From NCBI RefSeq assembly GCF_003966225.1, contig NZ_RXNU01000002.1, positions 558,001-622,000 on the forward strand: DNA of 64,000 nt, read 5' to 3'. Shown here one piece after another: positions 56,836 to 64,000 of this stretch. Origin of the DNA: Shewanella canadensis. GTDB lineage: Bacteria; Pseudomonadota; Gammaproteobacteria; Enterobacterales; Shewanellaceae. Under the pieces are notes generated by a model. The model saw only the letters and a list, made by a program, of their open reading frames with translations. It made no database searches and had not been told where the DNA came from. A program made the translations under genes and the position numbers. Each line of letters opens with the position of its first letter. The stretch's first letter is position 1.

Positions 56836-57135
56836 TCAGCGAATTTTGCTATTTAAGTGAACATTCGGCTCATTGGTATTCAAATGTATGCGCTCCTCAA
56901 GGAGTTGCGTGTTGTATTCCAGCAGTTTTTGAATAAAAACATCAAAGAAACCTAGTGGTAAAATTAATGAGGTAACAACCGCTACTATCAGGATCTCCGC
57001 AAGCCAAGCACTCCCTACCAGATACGCAATGGAAACGACTACAGCCAGTATGACCTTAAACCATTTCACGTATGAGCATAGCTTCATCGCTGAGGCTATC
57101 TCTCCCGTCATCACTGACGATTTAAAGTTATCCAT
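56836..57135 (-). CDS. Small two-helix membrane protein, unknown
   Basis: A 99-residue protein with two hydrophobic segments (about 25-45 and 46-66) and a C-terminal polar tail with an Asn-rich end (HLNTNEPNVHLNSK). The start follows GAGGGGGGGG. It is 12 bases after the DUF1643 gene on the same strand, so they form an operon. I do not recognise a family. Confidence 0.6.
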   Translation of the reverse strand: MDNFKSSVMTGEIASAMKLCSYVKWFKVILAVVVSIAYLVGSAWLAEILIVAVVTSLILPLGFFDVFIQKLLEYNTQLLEERIHLNTNEPNVHLNSKIR

Positions 57136-57147
57136 GCCCCCCCCCTC

Positions 57148-57618
57148 TTATGATCTCACGAGTTCAATCGGCTTTGAGTTTTTTGGCTGATACAGTGGGT
57201 GTGCAGGTTCACCAGACTTGTTCAATTTTAAACACTTAACACCATCGATTAATTCAAGTACTGTTCTAGACCGCCCTAAAAAAGTACCATCATTTCCCCA
57301 AGCAGCAATCACAACACCTGCACCATCAGCTAATTGTACAAGCCATGTGTCATTAGCTTCACCAATAGGATCTGGAGCAGATTTCATTACATTGGGCTCA
57401 GTTGCTCTAAAGGCAAATAGATTAGCCATACATAACCCACCATAGCCCCAATCACGAGCAAAATTGACACACCTTCTAATAGTTGGGTCATCCTCAACTT
57501 CATCAGCAGTAGAAGGGTTAAGGCCAATGAATAAAGCATATGGCTTATCTTCGTCCCAGGTTCTCCATAGAGAGTACCTATAATCTCGACAGTCAGACAA
57601 TACAGCACTTTTAATCAA
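57148..57618 (-). CDS. DUF1643 protein
   Basis: A 156-residue protein matching DUF1643: YRYSLWRTW..YALFIGLNPSTADEVEDDPTIRRCVNFARDWGYGG, NLFAFRATEP, VVIAAWGNDG and a C-terminal LKLNKSGEPAHPLYQPK. The function of the family is unknown; members are common on mobile elements and in phages. Operator copy 4 lies about 80 bases upstream. It is co-transcribed with the membrane protein at 56836. Confidence 0.85.
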   Translation of the reverse strand: MIKSAVLSDCRDYRYSLWRTWDEDKPYALFIGLNPSTADEVEDDPTIRRCVNFARDWGYGGLCMANLFAFRATEPNVMKSAPDPIGEANDTWLVQLADGAGVVIAAWGNDGTFLGRSRTVLELIDGVKCLKLNKSGEPAHPLYQPKNSKPIELVRS

Positions 57619-57697
57619 AATGTTCTTCCTCCAATGATCTCAATTTGAACTAGATTAATGATGCTACCAAGCATTTCTATGATTGGCCTTGCTCAAT

Positions 57698-57724
57698 ACC
57701 ATGATAATAACGATTACCGTTAAG
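57698..57724. promoter_or_regulatory. Repeated operator motif, copy 4
   Basis: ACCATGATAAT-N6-TACCGTTAAG, upstream of the DUF1643 gene. The left 11 bases are identical to copies 2 and 3. Confidence 0.6.
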
Positions 57725-57784
57725 ACTCTACTCTATGGTCAGAAGTGATCTCTTTTTTAGATATCACGTTCCAAGGTTGGCATA

Positions 57785-58408
57785 TTATTTGTGCTTTGTT
57801 GGCTTGATCCACTTATCAACAATGTACTTCTCATCCATACCATGATTAATTCTGATATGAACGAATTTTGCATTATCACTAAGGGATACAGCGTTATTTA
57901 TGTAATCAAAGCCTTTAGTGTTCTTAGCAAGATTACCCTCAAAAATCTCAGTACAGGTAATGTAGTAGTAATCATGGAGGGTATTCAACATTGCTATAAT
58001 TTCTTGCTGAGTAAAACTCAACTTATGTTTGTTGATGATGGCTGGTAAGTTTATCGGCTCGATAATTTGGGCTTCATCGGGTGTAAAATACAGCAAGCCG
58101 GACTGACCAAATTCACGAGCCCTAAATTGTTCATTATTGCGAACCCAAAAAAGCTGCTCGTTAGATAGCCCCATACTCTTTAAGACTAAACTGGCAAATC
58201 TTATTTCTTCCAACGAAAAATTCGGATTGAAAATTAAGTTACTGAAAAATACGTTATATTCATCCTCAACGTCCTTATATTTACCAAAGTCAAATACCCC
58301 CAAACCATTTGGAGTTAACGTCGAATTAAGCTCTAGCTTTGGCCTTTTGACATTCTCCTGTACAAACCTTATAGGGTTGTTCTCTGTACCTACTTCTTCC
58401 TTAGCCAT
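57785..58408 (-). CDS. Unknown soluble protein
   Basis: A 207-residue protein without membrane segments or a motif I can name. It has aromatic-rich stretches (LHDYYYITCTEIFEGN) and ends in a basic tail. The start at 58408 is supported by AAGGGCGG about 8 bases upstream; an ATG 20 codons earlier is also open. It has no operator copy in front, unlike the neighbouring leftward genes. Confidence 0.55.
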   Translation of the reverse strand: MAKEEVGTENNPIRFVQENVKRPKLELNSTLTPNGLGVFDFGKYKDVEDEYNVFFSNLIFNPNFSLEEIRFASLVLKSMGLSNEQLFWVRNNEQFRAREFGQSGLLYFTPDEAQIIEPINLPAIINKHKLSFTQQEIIAMLNTLHDYYYITCTEIFEGNLAKNTKGFDYINNAVSLSDNAKFVHIRINHGMDEKYIVDKWIKPTKHK

Positions 58409-58709
58409 TTCGATACCGCCCTTTTGTTCACAATTTAGTTCCCTTCTTAACCAAGAATAATGCCCCACAGCCCAGTAGTCATCACACTTTTAATTTGTTA
58501 AGCAAACAATGCTACAAAAAATATGTATTGCCGACAAAAAACTTACGCCAAACACGAAAAGAAGTTGGTACTGAAATGCTCTGTAGCCCTTATGTATAAA
58601 GGGTTCCTAGTATAAAACTTGAAAAAACACATACATGAAAAATGGGCGGAAGCGATCGATGAAAAAGGAGAGCAACATGGGGTTCATTTAAAAAAAAGGG
58701 TAAGTAGCC

Positions 58710-60065
58710 ATGTCACAGCAAGCCAGTACCAACAACCAAGTAACGCAAAACTACATTGGAAAATCAATACTTCATGGAGCAGAGAACTTCACACTATCAG
58801 AGTTAAGCACAACAGTCACCAAAGTTTTTAGTACTGATGGCGCTGAAAATGAAGAACTAATACATGCAGGAAAACTGGCTGTTGAAGCCGGTGGGTTGAT
58901 GCGTAATGCTATATGGGCAGCCGCTCGTACTGAACAACCCAAAAAGTCAGGTTTGAGCCAAGGAGAGTACTTCTCAAAATATTTTGGACTGGAAGCCTAC
59001 CAAGCGACGAAGGAAATAACCCGAGCGAAAGTGCAATCGCTACTTACTCCTTTAACATCAGCTCCTGCTCTCAATGATTCCTGTTTAGACGAGTTAGGCA
59101 AAATCAACAAAGAATTCGGTAAAGAGTTGATGTGCGACATTTACAAGAAATGCTGCTTACGCATTTCAAATGAAAATGAAAATGATCTACGTTTAACTAA
59201 GAAATTAATTCAAACAATACTTCAAACTGCTCTTAAGCTATCAACTGTAACCTCAAGCAAAGATCATCAAAATTCAGTGCAACCAGAGACCTCAACAGCA
59301 GAATCCAGCCAGTCTGAAACAACCTCTTGCTCCAATCAAGAAAAGCAAGACCAACCCGAATCCAGCCAGTCTGAAACAACCTCTTGCTCCAATCAAGAAA
59401 AGCAAGACCAACCCGAATCCAGCCAGTCTGAAACAACCTCTTGCTCCAATCAAGAAAAGCAAGACCAACCCGAATCCAGCCAGTCTGAAACAACCTCTTG
59501 CTCCAATCAAGAAAAGCAAGACCAACCCGAATCCAGCCAGTCTGAAACAACCTCTTGCTCCAATCAAGAAAAGCAAGACCAACCCGAATCCAGCCAGTCA
59601 ATAGGACTCAAATCTGCACTTCAAAAAGAACAGGAGAAGATAGCCACACCAATACAACCCCGTACTCCTAAACTGCCTTCGTTTCGCAAAAAAGCACAAA
59701 ATAAAAAGTCAAAAAAGAAAGCTATAAGTGCCTTACATACGAAACGAACACCATTTAACTCGATCAACAAACTTGATTATGAACAGATAACTAACCAGAT
59801 TGGTGAACAAACTTTTCTAATCGAACAGAAGTTCGCTGATGCCAAAGGAAACTTACATAAAACCGAACAACTGCTTGCGGATCTATTAATCAACCGCGCA
59901 GATGCCTTACTTACCTGCAATCGCTTTGCTTACTTACTAAAAAAGTTTCAACCCAATGCTCGCAAAACCACCAAGCAAGCAACTGAGTTAACTATATATT
60001 TAGAAACTGCGTCATGCCTAAGAGCAGAGTTTATTGACGAAATTAAAAACCTAATTGTTTTGTAA
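58710..60065 (+). CDS. Repeat-containing protein of the replication module, unknown function
   Basis: A 451-residue protein. The N-terminal 190 residues are helical (YFSKYFGLEAYQATKEITRAKV). Residues 198-292 are five perfect copies of ESSQSETTSCSNQEKQDQP and a partial sixth, a polar, probably disordered linker. A basic stretch (KLPSFRKKAQNKKSKKKAIS) and a helical C-terminal domain follow. The start follows AAGGGTAAG. It precedes the Rep-like gene on the same strand with 187 bases between. I do not recognise a family; it could bind DNA. Confidence 0.6.
   Translation: MSQQASTNNQVTQNYIGKSILHGAENFTLSELSTTVTKVFSTDGAENEELIHAGKLAVEAGGLMRNAIWAAARTEQPKKSGLSQGEYFSKYFGLEAYQATKEITRAKVQSLLTPLTSAPALNDSCLDELGKINKEFGKELMCDIYKKCCLRISNENENDLRLTKKLIQTILQTALKLSTVTSSKDHQNSVQPETSTAESSQSETTSCSNQEKQDQPESSQSETTSCSNQEKQDQPESSQSETTSCSNQEKQDQPESSQSETTSCSNQEKQDQPESSQSETTSCSNQEKQDQPESSQSIGLKSALQKEQEKIATPIQPRTPKLPSFRKKAQNKKSKKKAISALHTKRTPFNSINKLDYEQITNQIGEQTFLIEQKFADAKGNLHKTEQLLADLLINRADALLTCNRFAYLLKKFQPNARKTTKQATELTIYLETASCLRAEFIDEIKNLIVL
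59301..59600. repeat. 57-bp in-frame tandem repeat, five perfect copies plus 15 bases
   Basis: Units start at 59301, 59358, 59415, 59472 and 59529 and are identical in all 57 bases; a 15-base partial unit ends at 59600. Identity at synonymous positions too shows recent expansion. The unit is 19 codons, so copy number can change without a frameshift. Confidence 0.97.
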
Positions 60066-60252
60066 TCAACATGCGAACTCGTAAGTGATGGTTAATCGGC
60101 ATCTACACACATGTGCCAGTTTTCCACTTCATTCGCTGTTCACCCACTTAATTACATCACGTTAAATTTGATTAATCGTCATAGATGCAGATAGACACCC
60201 ATTGCACCTCTATTTAAGTAATTTATCTGCATATTCAAAGGTTAAAAACACT

Positions 60253-61467
60253 ATGAAAATCGTTGATTTAGAGAAAGTAGTACAAAAACTAATAGATAAG
60301 CCTATAAATAAAACTTTAGTTAGCCTTGTCTCCTATATGTCCGGTAACGGTACAGGTAAAGCAAAGTTCATCAAAGCGTTGCGCAATAAGCGCATTTGCA
60401 GCTATCAGAGTAAATTGCTGAAAAAGTACCTTAAGCATCCTAAAAAGTACCTAACCCTAGAAATAGATAAACTTGACTTCACAGTCTCCTACAACAGAAA
60501 GGCGACCAAATTTATTAAGGCTATCACTTGTAAATCTAAAGGATTGTTACAGGTCAGTCCCAGTCTACAGCCATTTATCACAGTAGAAGCCGTGCGCCTA
60601 GATGCCATAAACAAGGCATGCCATAAAGATCAAAAGAACAGGCCTCATTACATATTGAAGTTTGAGGTGAGGGTTAAAGGAAAGCCTGAAGCCGTCCTAT
60701 CGATTCACCTAGCTGACGGTAGTAAGAGTGACTACAAAGGACTGCGGTTTAGCTTTAATCCTCGTCACTTTAGTGCGTTAGAATTAGCTGCTGTCTTCAG
60801 TCATATCTACAAAGTGCTTGGGGCTGTTGAGTACAATAATGTGATGGCTAAAGCCAGAGTAACAAGGGTTGATGTGGCAGTTAACCTACCCGGTATATCA
60901 TCAGTGTTTTTACTATTCATGCCACCTCATGGTAACTCTCAACACAGTACTTGTTACCCTGAAACTGAAGGCGCTATTTGTGAAACGTTATATATAGGCC
61001 CTTTCCCTAAAGATGACGACTTCGACCGTACTCGCAAAAGTAAGTACAGAATATACTGCTGGTTGCTGAATAAGCTCAAGAGTGGTTGCGAGCTTAATAT
61101 CAGTGAGCATACCGTAGCCGCCCGATTAGAGTACGAACTTAACTGTTGGGATAACCAACGGGGTTTAATGCTAACGAACTTAAACGATGCATTGGTTAAG
61201 CTTGATTGCTTACAAATTATTGACCCACTCGACTTCCACCATATACCTGAAAAGTGGCACAGAGAGCTTCTGGTAAACAAGTCTATTTCTAATATTCGCA
61301 AAAGACTCAGTCCTATTAAGAAAAAACTAAACAAGCATAATGGGTTCAATCTCTTAGCTTTGAACAGTCGCTGGACAGCACAAGAACAAGCGAAGGCTCT
61401 CACTGAGTTGAAGTGCATATTGACAGCTCCAAAGTCCATGTTTAAGGAGCTCAGTGATGAAGCTTAA
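60253..61467 (+). CDS. Rep-like replication initiator (Rep_trans/CRI type), tentative
   Basis: A 404-residue protein. The stretch KARVTRVDVAVNLPG looks like the RxDxAxD-type motif of rolling-circle initiators (Rep_trans, phage CRI), and RLEYELN is like the later R-x-E-x-E motif. KYLTLEIDKLDFTVSY may be another core strand. The catalytic Tyr cannot be placed. The ATG at 60253 is chosen over an earlier TTG, though its ribosome-binding site is weak. Its 3' end overlaps a UvrD-like helicase gene, which fits replication initiation plus unwinding. A relaxase-type role is the other possibility. Confidence 0.6.
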   Translation: MKIVDLEKVVQKLIDKPINKTLVSLVSYMSGNGTGKAKFIKALRNKRICSYQSKLLKKYLKHPKKYLTLEIDKLDFTVSYNRKATKFIKAITCKSKGLLQVSPSLQPFITVEAVRLDAINKACHKDQKNRPHYILKFEVRVKGKPEAVLSIHLADGSKSDYKGLRFSFNPRHFSALELAAVFSHIYKVLGAVEYNNVMAKARVTRVDVAVNLPGISSVFLLFMPPHGNSQHSTCYPETEGAICETLYIGPFPKDDDFDRTRKSKYRIYCWLLNKLKSGCELNISEHTVAARLEYELNCWDNQRGLMLTNLNDALVKLDCLQIIDPLDFHHIPEKWHRELLVNKSISNIRKRLSPIKKKLNKHNGFNLLALNSRWTAQEQAKALTELKCILTAPKSMFKELSDEA

Positions 61468-62860
61468 CCCTGAGCAGAAAAAGGCAGCTAATTGCGATAT
61501 CGCAAAACATGTAAAGGTTGTGGCTGGGGCAGGAACAGGTAAAACTCGCGTGCTAGTAGCGCGTGCAGTCCGCCTAGCAACATTCCATAAGGTTCACCTC
61601 AGAGAAATCCGTTTAGTCGCGTTCACTAAAGCGGCCTCCAAAGTGATGAACAAGAGAATTGAAAAAGCTTTAGGCCTAGGTTCTTCTAGGGTAGCCACAA
61701 CATTCCATTCATTTTGCATGCGGATACTTAAGAATTGCCCGCAGTCTAAATTCGTTAAATTTACAATTATCAATGATAAAGAGCAATTGTCACTCATCAA
61801 GAGCTGCTTAAGAAAGATTGACCCTAAATCAAGTAACAAAGCTACTGGTGCTGTTGAAGTGATGAGTAAGGCACGCTTAAACCAAATGTGCCCTGTGCAA
61901 GCGCTTAAAGATCGCTACCGCTTCGACTCTAAACAAGCAGAGCAACTAGTAAAACTATATGCCACAGCGAAACGGAAGAAACTGAAATTTGATTACTGCG
62001 ATATGCTGTTGGAAGCCGATAACCTACTGAACAATAAAAATGCTGCAAAATGGGTAGTAGATTATTGTCGTTACTTGTTGATAGATGAAGCACAGGACTT
62101 AAATGCTCCTCAATGGTCTATCGTTAACAGGTTAATCGCCAGTGGTAGTAAAGTTTTTTGTGTTGGTGATCCAGCCCAAGCAATATTTGAGTTTGGTGGG
62201 GCTGTTGTTGAAAAGTTTATTGCTTTTGATTCTAGGTACGTAGGAACTCAGGTACACCACTTATCTAAAAATTACCGATCCTCGCCAGAGGTAGTTGAGT
62301 TTAGTAACTGGTACAGAAAGCGAGTCAACAACCAGTTGAACTGTGTTATCACCACCCGAGCCCCTCACTCTCAGCCAGCAATAACTGACTTTGATAGCTT
62401 ACAAAAGGCATCGATATGGCTTACCAATAAACTTAAAATAAAGCAGCTCGACGGAGCTAAGCTTAGTCATATAGCAGTTCTTATCCGGGTCGCCAAACAG
62501 GGAGATGTAATAAAAAAGGCTTTTGAGGAAGCAAAAATCCCAATCAGGAAGAAGGGGGTTAAGAATGGAGTTAGGATCATCACTGTTCACAAAGCCAAAG
62601 GACAAGAGTGGGATACCTGTTACCTTATTGATCCCAGACTGGTTGCTAGCCACTGGGGAGCATATTTGAACAATAAGCAAACAGAAAACTGTCTGTGGTA
62701 CGTTGCAATCACCAGAGCCAAGAAAGAGCTGGTCATATGTAGCTCTACTTCAAGGCAGGTTGCATATAGTGATGCCAAGAAATCTGATAACTTCATAATT
62801 GACGATACCCCCAATAGACTGTTTCGCTTTGAAGATAACTCCATAACAGAGCAGGTATAG
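61457..62860 (+). CDS. UvrD/Rep-like superfamily 1 helicase
   Basis: A 467-residue helicase. Walker A GAGTGKT (24-30), motif Ia LVAFTKAAS, motif II LLIDEAQDL, motif III VGDPAQAIFEFGGA, motif IV NYRSSPEV, motif V ITVHKAKGQEWD and motif VI YVAITRAKKEL are all present. It is much shorter than UvrD or PcrA (about 720), as the accessory subdomains are reduced. The ATG at 61457 follows AAGGAG by 7 bases and the gene overlaps the Rep-like gene by 11 bases, so the two are coupled. A partner helicase for the Rep-like protein is the likely role. Confidence 0.9.
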   Translation: MKLNPEQKKAANCDIAKHVKVVAGAGTGKTRVLVARAVRLATFHKVHLREIRLVAFTKAASKVMNKRIEKALGLGSSRVATTFHSFCMRILKNCPQSKFVKFTIINDKEQLSLIKSCLRKIDPKSSNKATGAVEVMSKARLNQMCPVQALKDRYRFDSKQAEQLVKLYATAKRKKLKFDYCDMLLEADNLLNNKNAAKWVVDYCRYLLIDEAQDLNAPQWSIVNRLIASGSKVFCVGDPAQAIFEFGGAVVEKFIAFDSRYVGTQVHHLSKNYRSSPEVVEFSNWYRKRVNNQLNCVITTRAPHSQPAITDFDSLQKASIWLTNKLKIKQLDGAKLSHIAVLIRVAKQGDVIKKAFEEAKIPIRKKGVKNGVRIITVHKAKGQEWDTCYLIDPRLVASHWGAYLNNKQTENCLWYVAITRAKKELVICSSTSRQVAYSDAKKSDNFIIDDTPNRLFRFEDNSITEQV

Positions 62861-62956
62861 TTATCAGGCTGACAGTACACCATTACCGCTATAAGAAAAA
62901 CTCATCGAACATAAGGCTCTGAAGACACTTAATTCATACTCTAGGGTACGTTTTAA

Positions 62957-62980
62957 GCTGCCTTTGGCAGCCTGTTTTTT
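62957..62980 (+). terminator. Terminator of the Rep-helicase unit
   Basis: GCTGCC-TTT-GGCAGC has a 6-bp stem with a run of six T a few bases later on the + strand, about 97 bases after the helicase stop. Confidence 0.7.
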
Positions 62981-63122
62981 CGTCGTGTGTAGTGATACTG
63001 AAAACCTTACAGGCTGCAACTTTCAACGTAATCAGACAAAACCTAGTCCACTTCTGGTTAGTGTACGTTACCGTGAAGTCAGAACTTTTAGGCTGCTATC
63101 ACTGATTGAGACGGCTAAAAAA

Positions 63123-63212
63123 CTTACACCACTTGTATTACTTGAATCGCTTACACCATTTGGATTGCTTGCATTATTTGTATCATTTGTACTATTTGCA
63201 TTATTTGACAAC
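63123..63212. repeat. Iteron-like array of ten 9-bp units
   Basis: Ten contiguous 9-bp units follow the consensus YTTGNATNA: CTTACACCA, CTTGTATTA, CTTGAATCG, CTTACACCA, TTTGGATTG, CTTGCATTA, TTTGTATCA, TTTGTACTA, TTTGCATTA, TTTGACAAC. The last unit contains the TTGACA -35 box of the next promoter. This looks like a multi-site operator or the iterons of an origin. Confidence 0.6.
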
Positions 63213-63233
63213 GCGTTCACTATATATTATATT
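63205..63233 (+). promoter_or_regulatory. Near-consensus sigma-70 promoter
   Basis: TTGACA (63205-63210), a 17-base spacer and TATATT (63228-63233). It lies 34 bases before the gene at 63267 and overlaps the last 9-bp unit of the array. Confidence 0.75.
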
Positions 63234-63266
63234 ACAAGCATAAGTTACAAATGTAGGAGTGAAACA

Positions 63267-63674
63267 ATGAGCAAAGTAATCGATCTTCCGGAAGGTTTAT
63301 ATCAAAGGCTTGCAAGTCACGCAGATGGTTTCGAAACCCCTTCAAGTGTTATTGAAAAAATATTAGATGCCTATGAAGGGAAAGAAGCTAAGGAAAACAA
63401 TGATAATGAAGTCGTTATCTCTAGCAAACTGGATATAAATTTCTATCTAGGATCAGAAAAAGAATTTAAAGAAAAGTTTTTAGTAGCTAAGCGCGCGTTT
63501 GTGAAGCTTACTTTTTCAAATGGATCTACAGAAATCAAAGACTGGGTTTCTCCTAATTTTATCGAAAGCTCAAGTGTTAGTGGTAATTTGAGATCTGGGT
63601 ACTTAAGAGGCTGGAAGAAAAAAGGTATTGTAAAAGCAGAAGTTGCTTTATCTAAATCTGAATTTAACACTTAA
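63267..63674 (+). CDS. Small protein with possible ribbon-helix-helix start
   Basis: A 135-residue protein. The first 38 residues (KVIDLPEGLYQRLASHADGFETPSSVIEKILDAYEG) look like a strand followed by two helices, as in ribbon-helix-helix DNA-binding proteins. The rest (about 45-135) is a small mixed domain of unknown type. The ATG at 63267 has AGGAG 7 bases upstream; a longer in-frame reading back to 62964 is rejected because it runs through the 9-bp array and promoter. It may bind the array and regulate itself, which is inference. Confidence 0.6.
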   Translation: MSKVIDLPEGLYQRLASHADGFETPSSVIEKILDAYEGKEAKENNDNEVVISSKLDINFYLGSEKEFKEKFLVAKRAFVKLTFSNGSTEIKDWVSPNFIESSSVSGNLRSGYLRGWKKKGIVKAEVALSKSEFNT

Positions 63675-63687
63675 CAGGGGAGTTATT

Positions 63688-63942
63688 ATGTTACCAAAAG
63701 AAATCGCTCAGGCGGCAATCTCAGAATTAAACCAAAAGCTTACAAACGAAATTTTTCTAATCATTCAAGATAATCGTGAACTAATGCAGGCGTATTTAAA
63801 GGCAATTGAAACTGGTTCTGTTGAATCGGTAAATACAGCGATAGGAAAAGAAATCAAAGCAATATATCAACTTGAAGATTTTGATGGGCGAGAAGAGAAC
63901 CCATCTTGTACGTTGATAAAAAGTCACCAAATGTTCAAATAG
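63688..63942 (+). CDS. Small hypothetical protein
   Basis: An 84-residue soluble, helical protein (MLPKEIAQAAISELNQKLTNEIFLII). The ATG at 63688 follows AGGGGAG by about 6 bases and starts 13 bases after the previous stop codon, so the two genes form an operon. I do not recognise it. Confidence 0.6.
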   Translation: MLPKEIAQAAISELNQKLTNEIFLIIQDNRELMQAYLKAIETGSVESVNTAIGKEIKAIYQLEDFDGREENPSCTLIKSHQMFK

Positions 63943-64000
63943 GTACATTACGAACATAGCTGAACTGGTAGAGGCCCACTCCCCCTATCAGTTTAAATGC

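Larger units (their letters stand above)
50689..64000. mobile_element. Integrated genomic element in tRNA-Leu(CAA), right end not in window
   Basis: The left edge is the tRNA-Leu fragment next to an integrase. All genes to the right are accessory: AT-rich, many without known family, with a Rep-like initiator and a UvrD-like helicase, tandem repeats and repeated operators. No second copy of the att core appears before 64,000, so the element is at least 13.3 kb. No conjugation or phage structural genes are seen in this part, so its class (IME, ICE or satellite) is open. Confidence 0.8.

Noticed and set aside
58635..58691. 18-codon leader frame before the repeat-protein gene
   Set aside because: Possible upstream peptide, but no attenuator-like structure or codon bias supports it.
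59301..59600. 57-bp repeats as a CRISPR array
   Set aside because: Units are contiguous with no spacers and lie in frame inside a gene.
59233..59601. Reverse-strand open frame across the 57-bp repeats
   Set aside because: It is an antisense shadow of the repeats; the forward frame has a ribosome-binding site and continues in unique sequence on both sides.
63123..63212. 9-bp array as CRISPR or as coding for a hydrophobic helix
   Set aside because: No repeat-spacer pattern; the leucine/phenylalanine-rich reading has no start signal and overlaps the promoter.
62964..63266. N-terminal extension of the 63267 gene
   Set aside because: It would be translated from the 9-bp array and across a strong promoter; the ATG at 63267 has its own AGGAG.

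Overview
The window comes from a marine gammaproteobacterium, almost certainly a Shewanella. The signs are a nap operon of the beta type (napDAGHB, no napC), a fused four-part acetyl-CoA-carboxylase-like enzyme of about 1,517 residues, a RimK fused to a retropepsin-like domain, a TorF-type porin, and many GGDEF/EAL and anaerobic respiration genes. No database was searched; names rest on motifs and remembered family sequences.

Core part (1 to about 50,640). From left to right: a small DksA/TraR protein, a cation:proton antiporter, a 750-base gene-free stretch full of hairpins, a TlpA-type thioredoxin with a small His/Cys periplasmic protein, an attEFGH-like lipoprotein ABC operon, napDAGHB preceded by Fur-, CRP- and NarP-like sites, a diguanylate cyclase, an ion/stress cluster (P-type ATPase, UspA, antiporter) with two FNR-like palindromes, the zinc-protease/RimK fusion, the fused carboxylase with a divergent LysR gene, a pyroglutamyl-peptidase-like protein lacking its catalytic Cys, sprT, endA-rsmE-gshB-phoA, a coupled three-gene signalling operon (PstS-like protein, porin, GGDEF-EAL), rsmC, a FapA-type protein, an M50 protease, and a LysR gene next to a tetrathionate-reductase-like operon (ttrCBA order) with a divergent TorF porin.

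Accessory part (50,689 to the window end). A 3' fragment of a class II tRNA-Leu(CAA), ending at the anticodon loop, lies directly beside a tyrosine recombinase. This is the left edge of an integrated element whose right edge is outside the window. Its cargo is AT-rich: a Bax-inhibitor-1-like membrane protein, a zinc-ribbon membrane protein, a NYN ribonuclease-like protein, a protein with two PD-(D/E)XK-like motifs, a DUF1643 gene with a small membrane partner, a 31-residue membrane micro-ORF, a protein with five perfect 57-bp repeats, a Rep-like initiator overlapping a UvrD-like helicase, and a small possible ribbon-helix-helix gene behind an array of ten 9-bp units that ends in the -35 box of a near-consensus promoter. 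Four copies of a motif GATAAT-N6-TAYCRTTAAG occur between cargo genes and may be a shared operator.

The chromosomal genes fit a facultative anaerobe that respires nitrate and sulfur oxyanions. The element looks like an integrative element with its own replication module (Rep plus helicase plus iteron-like array); this module and the repeated operator are the most novel parts of the window.
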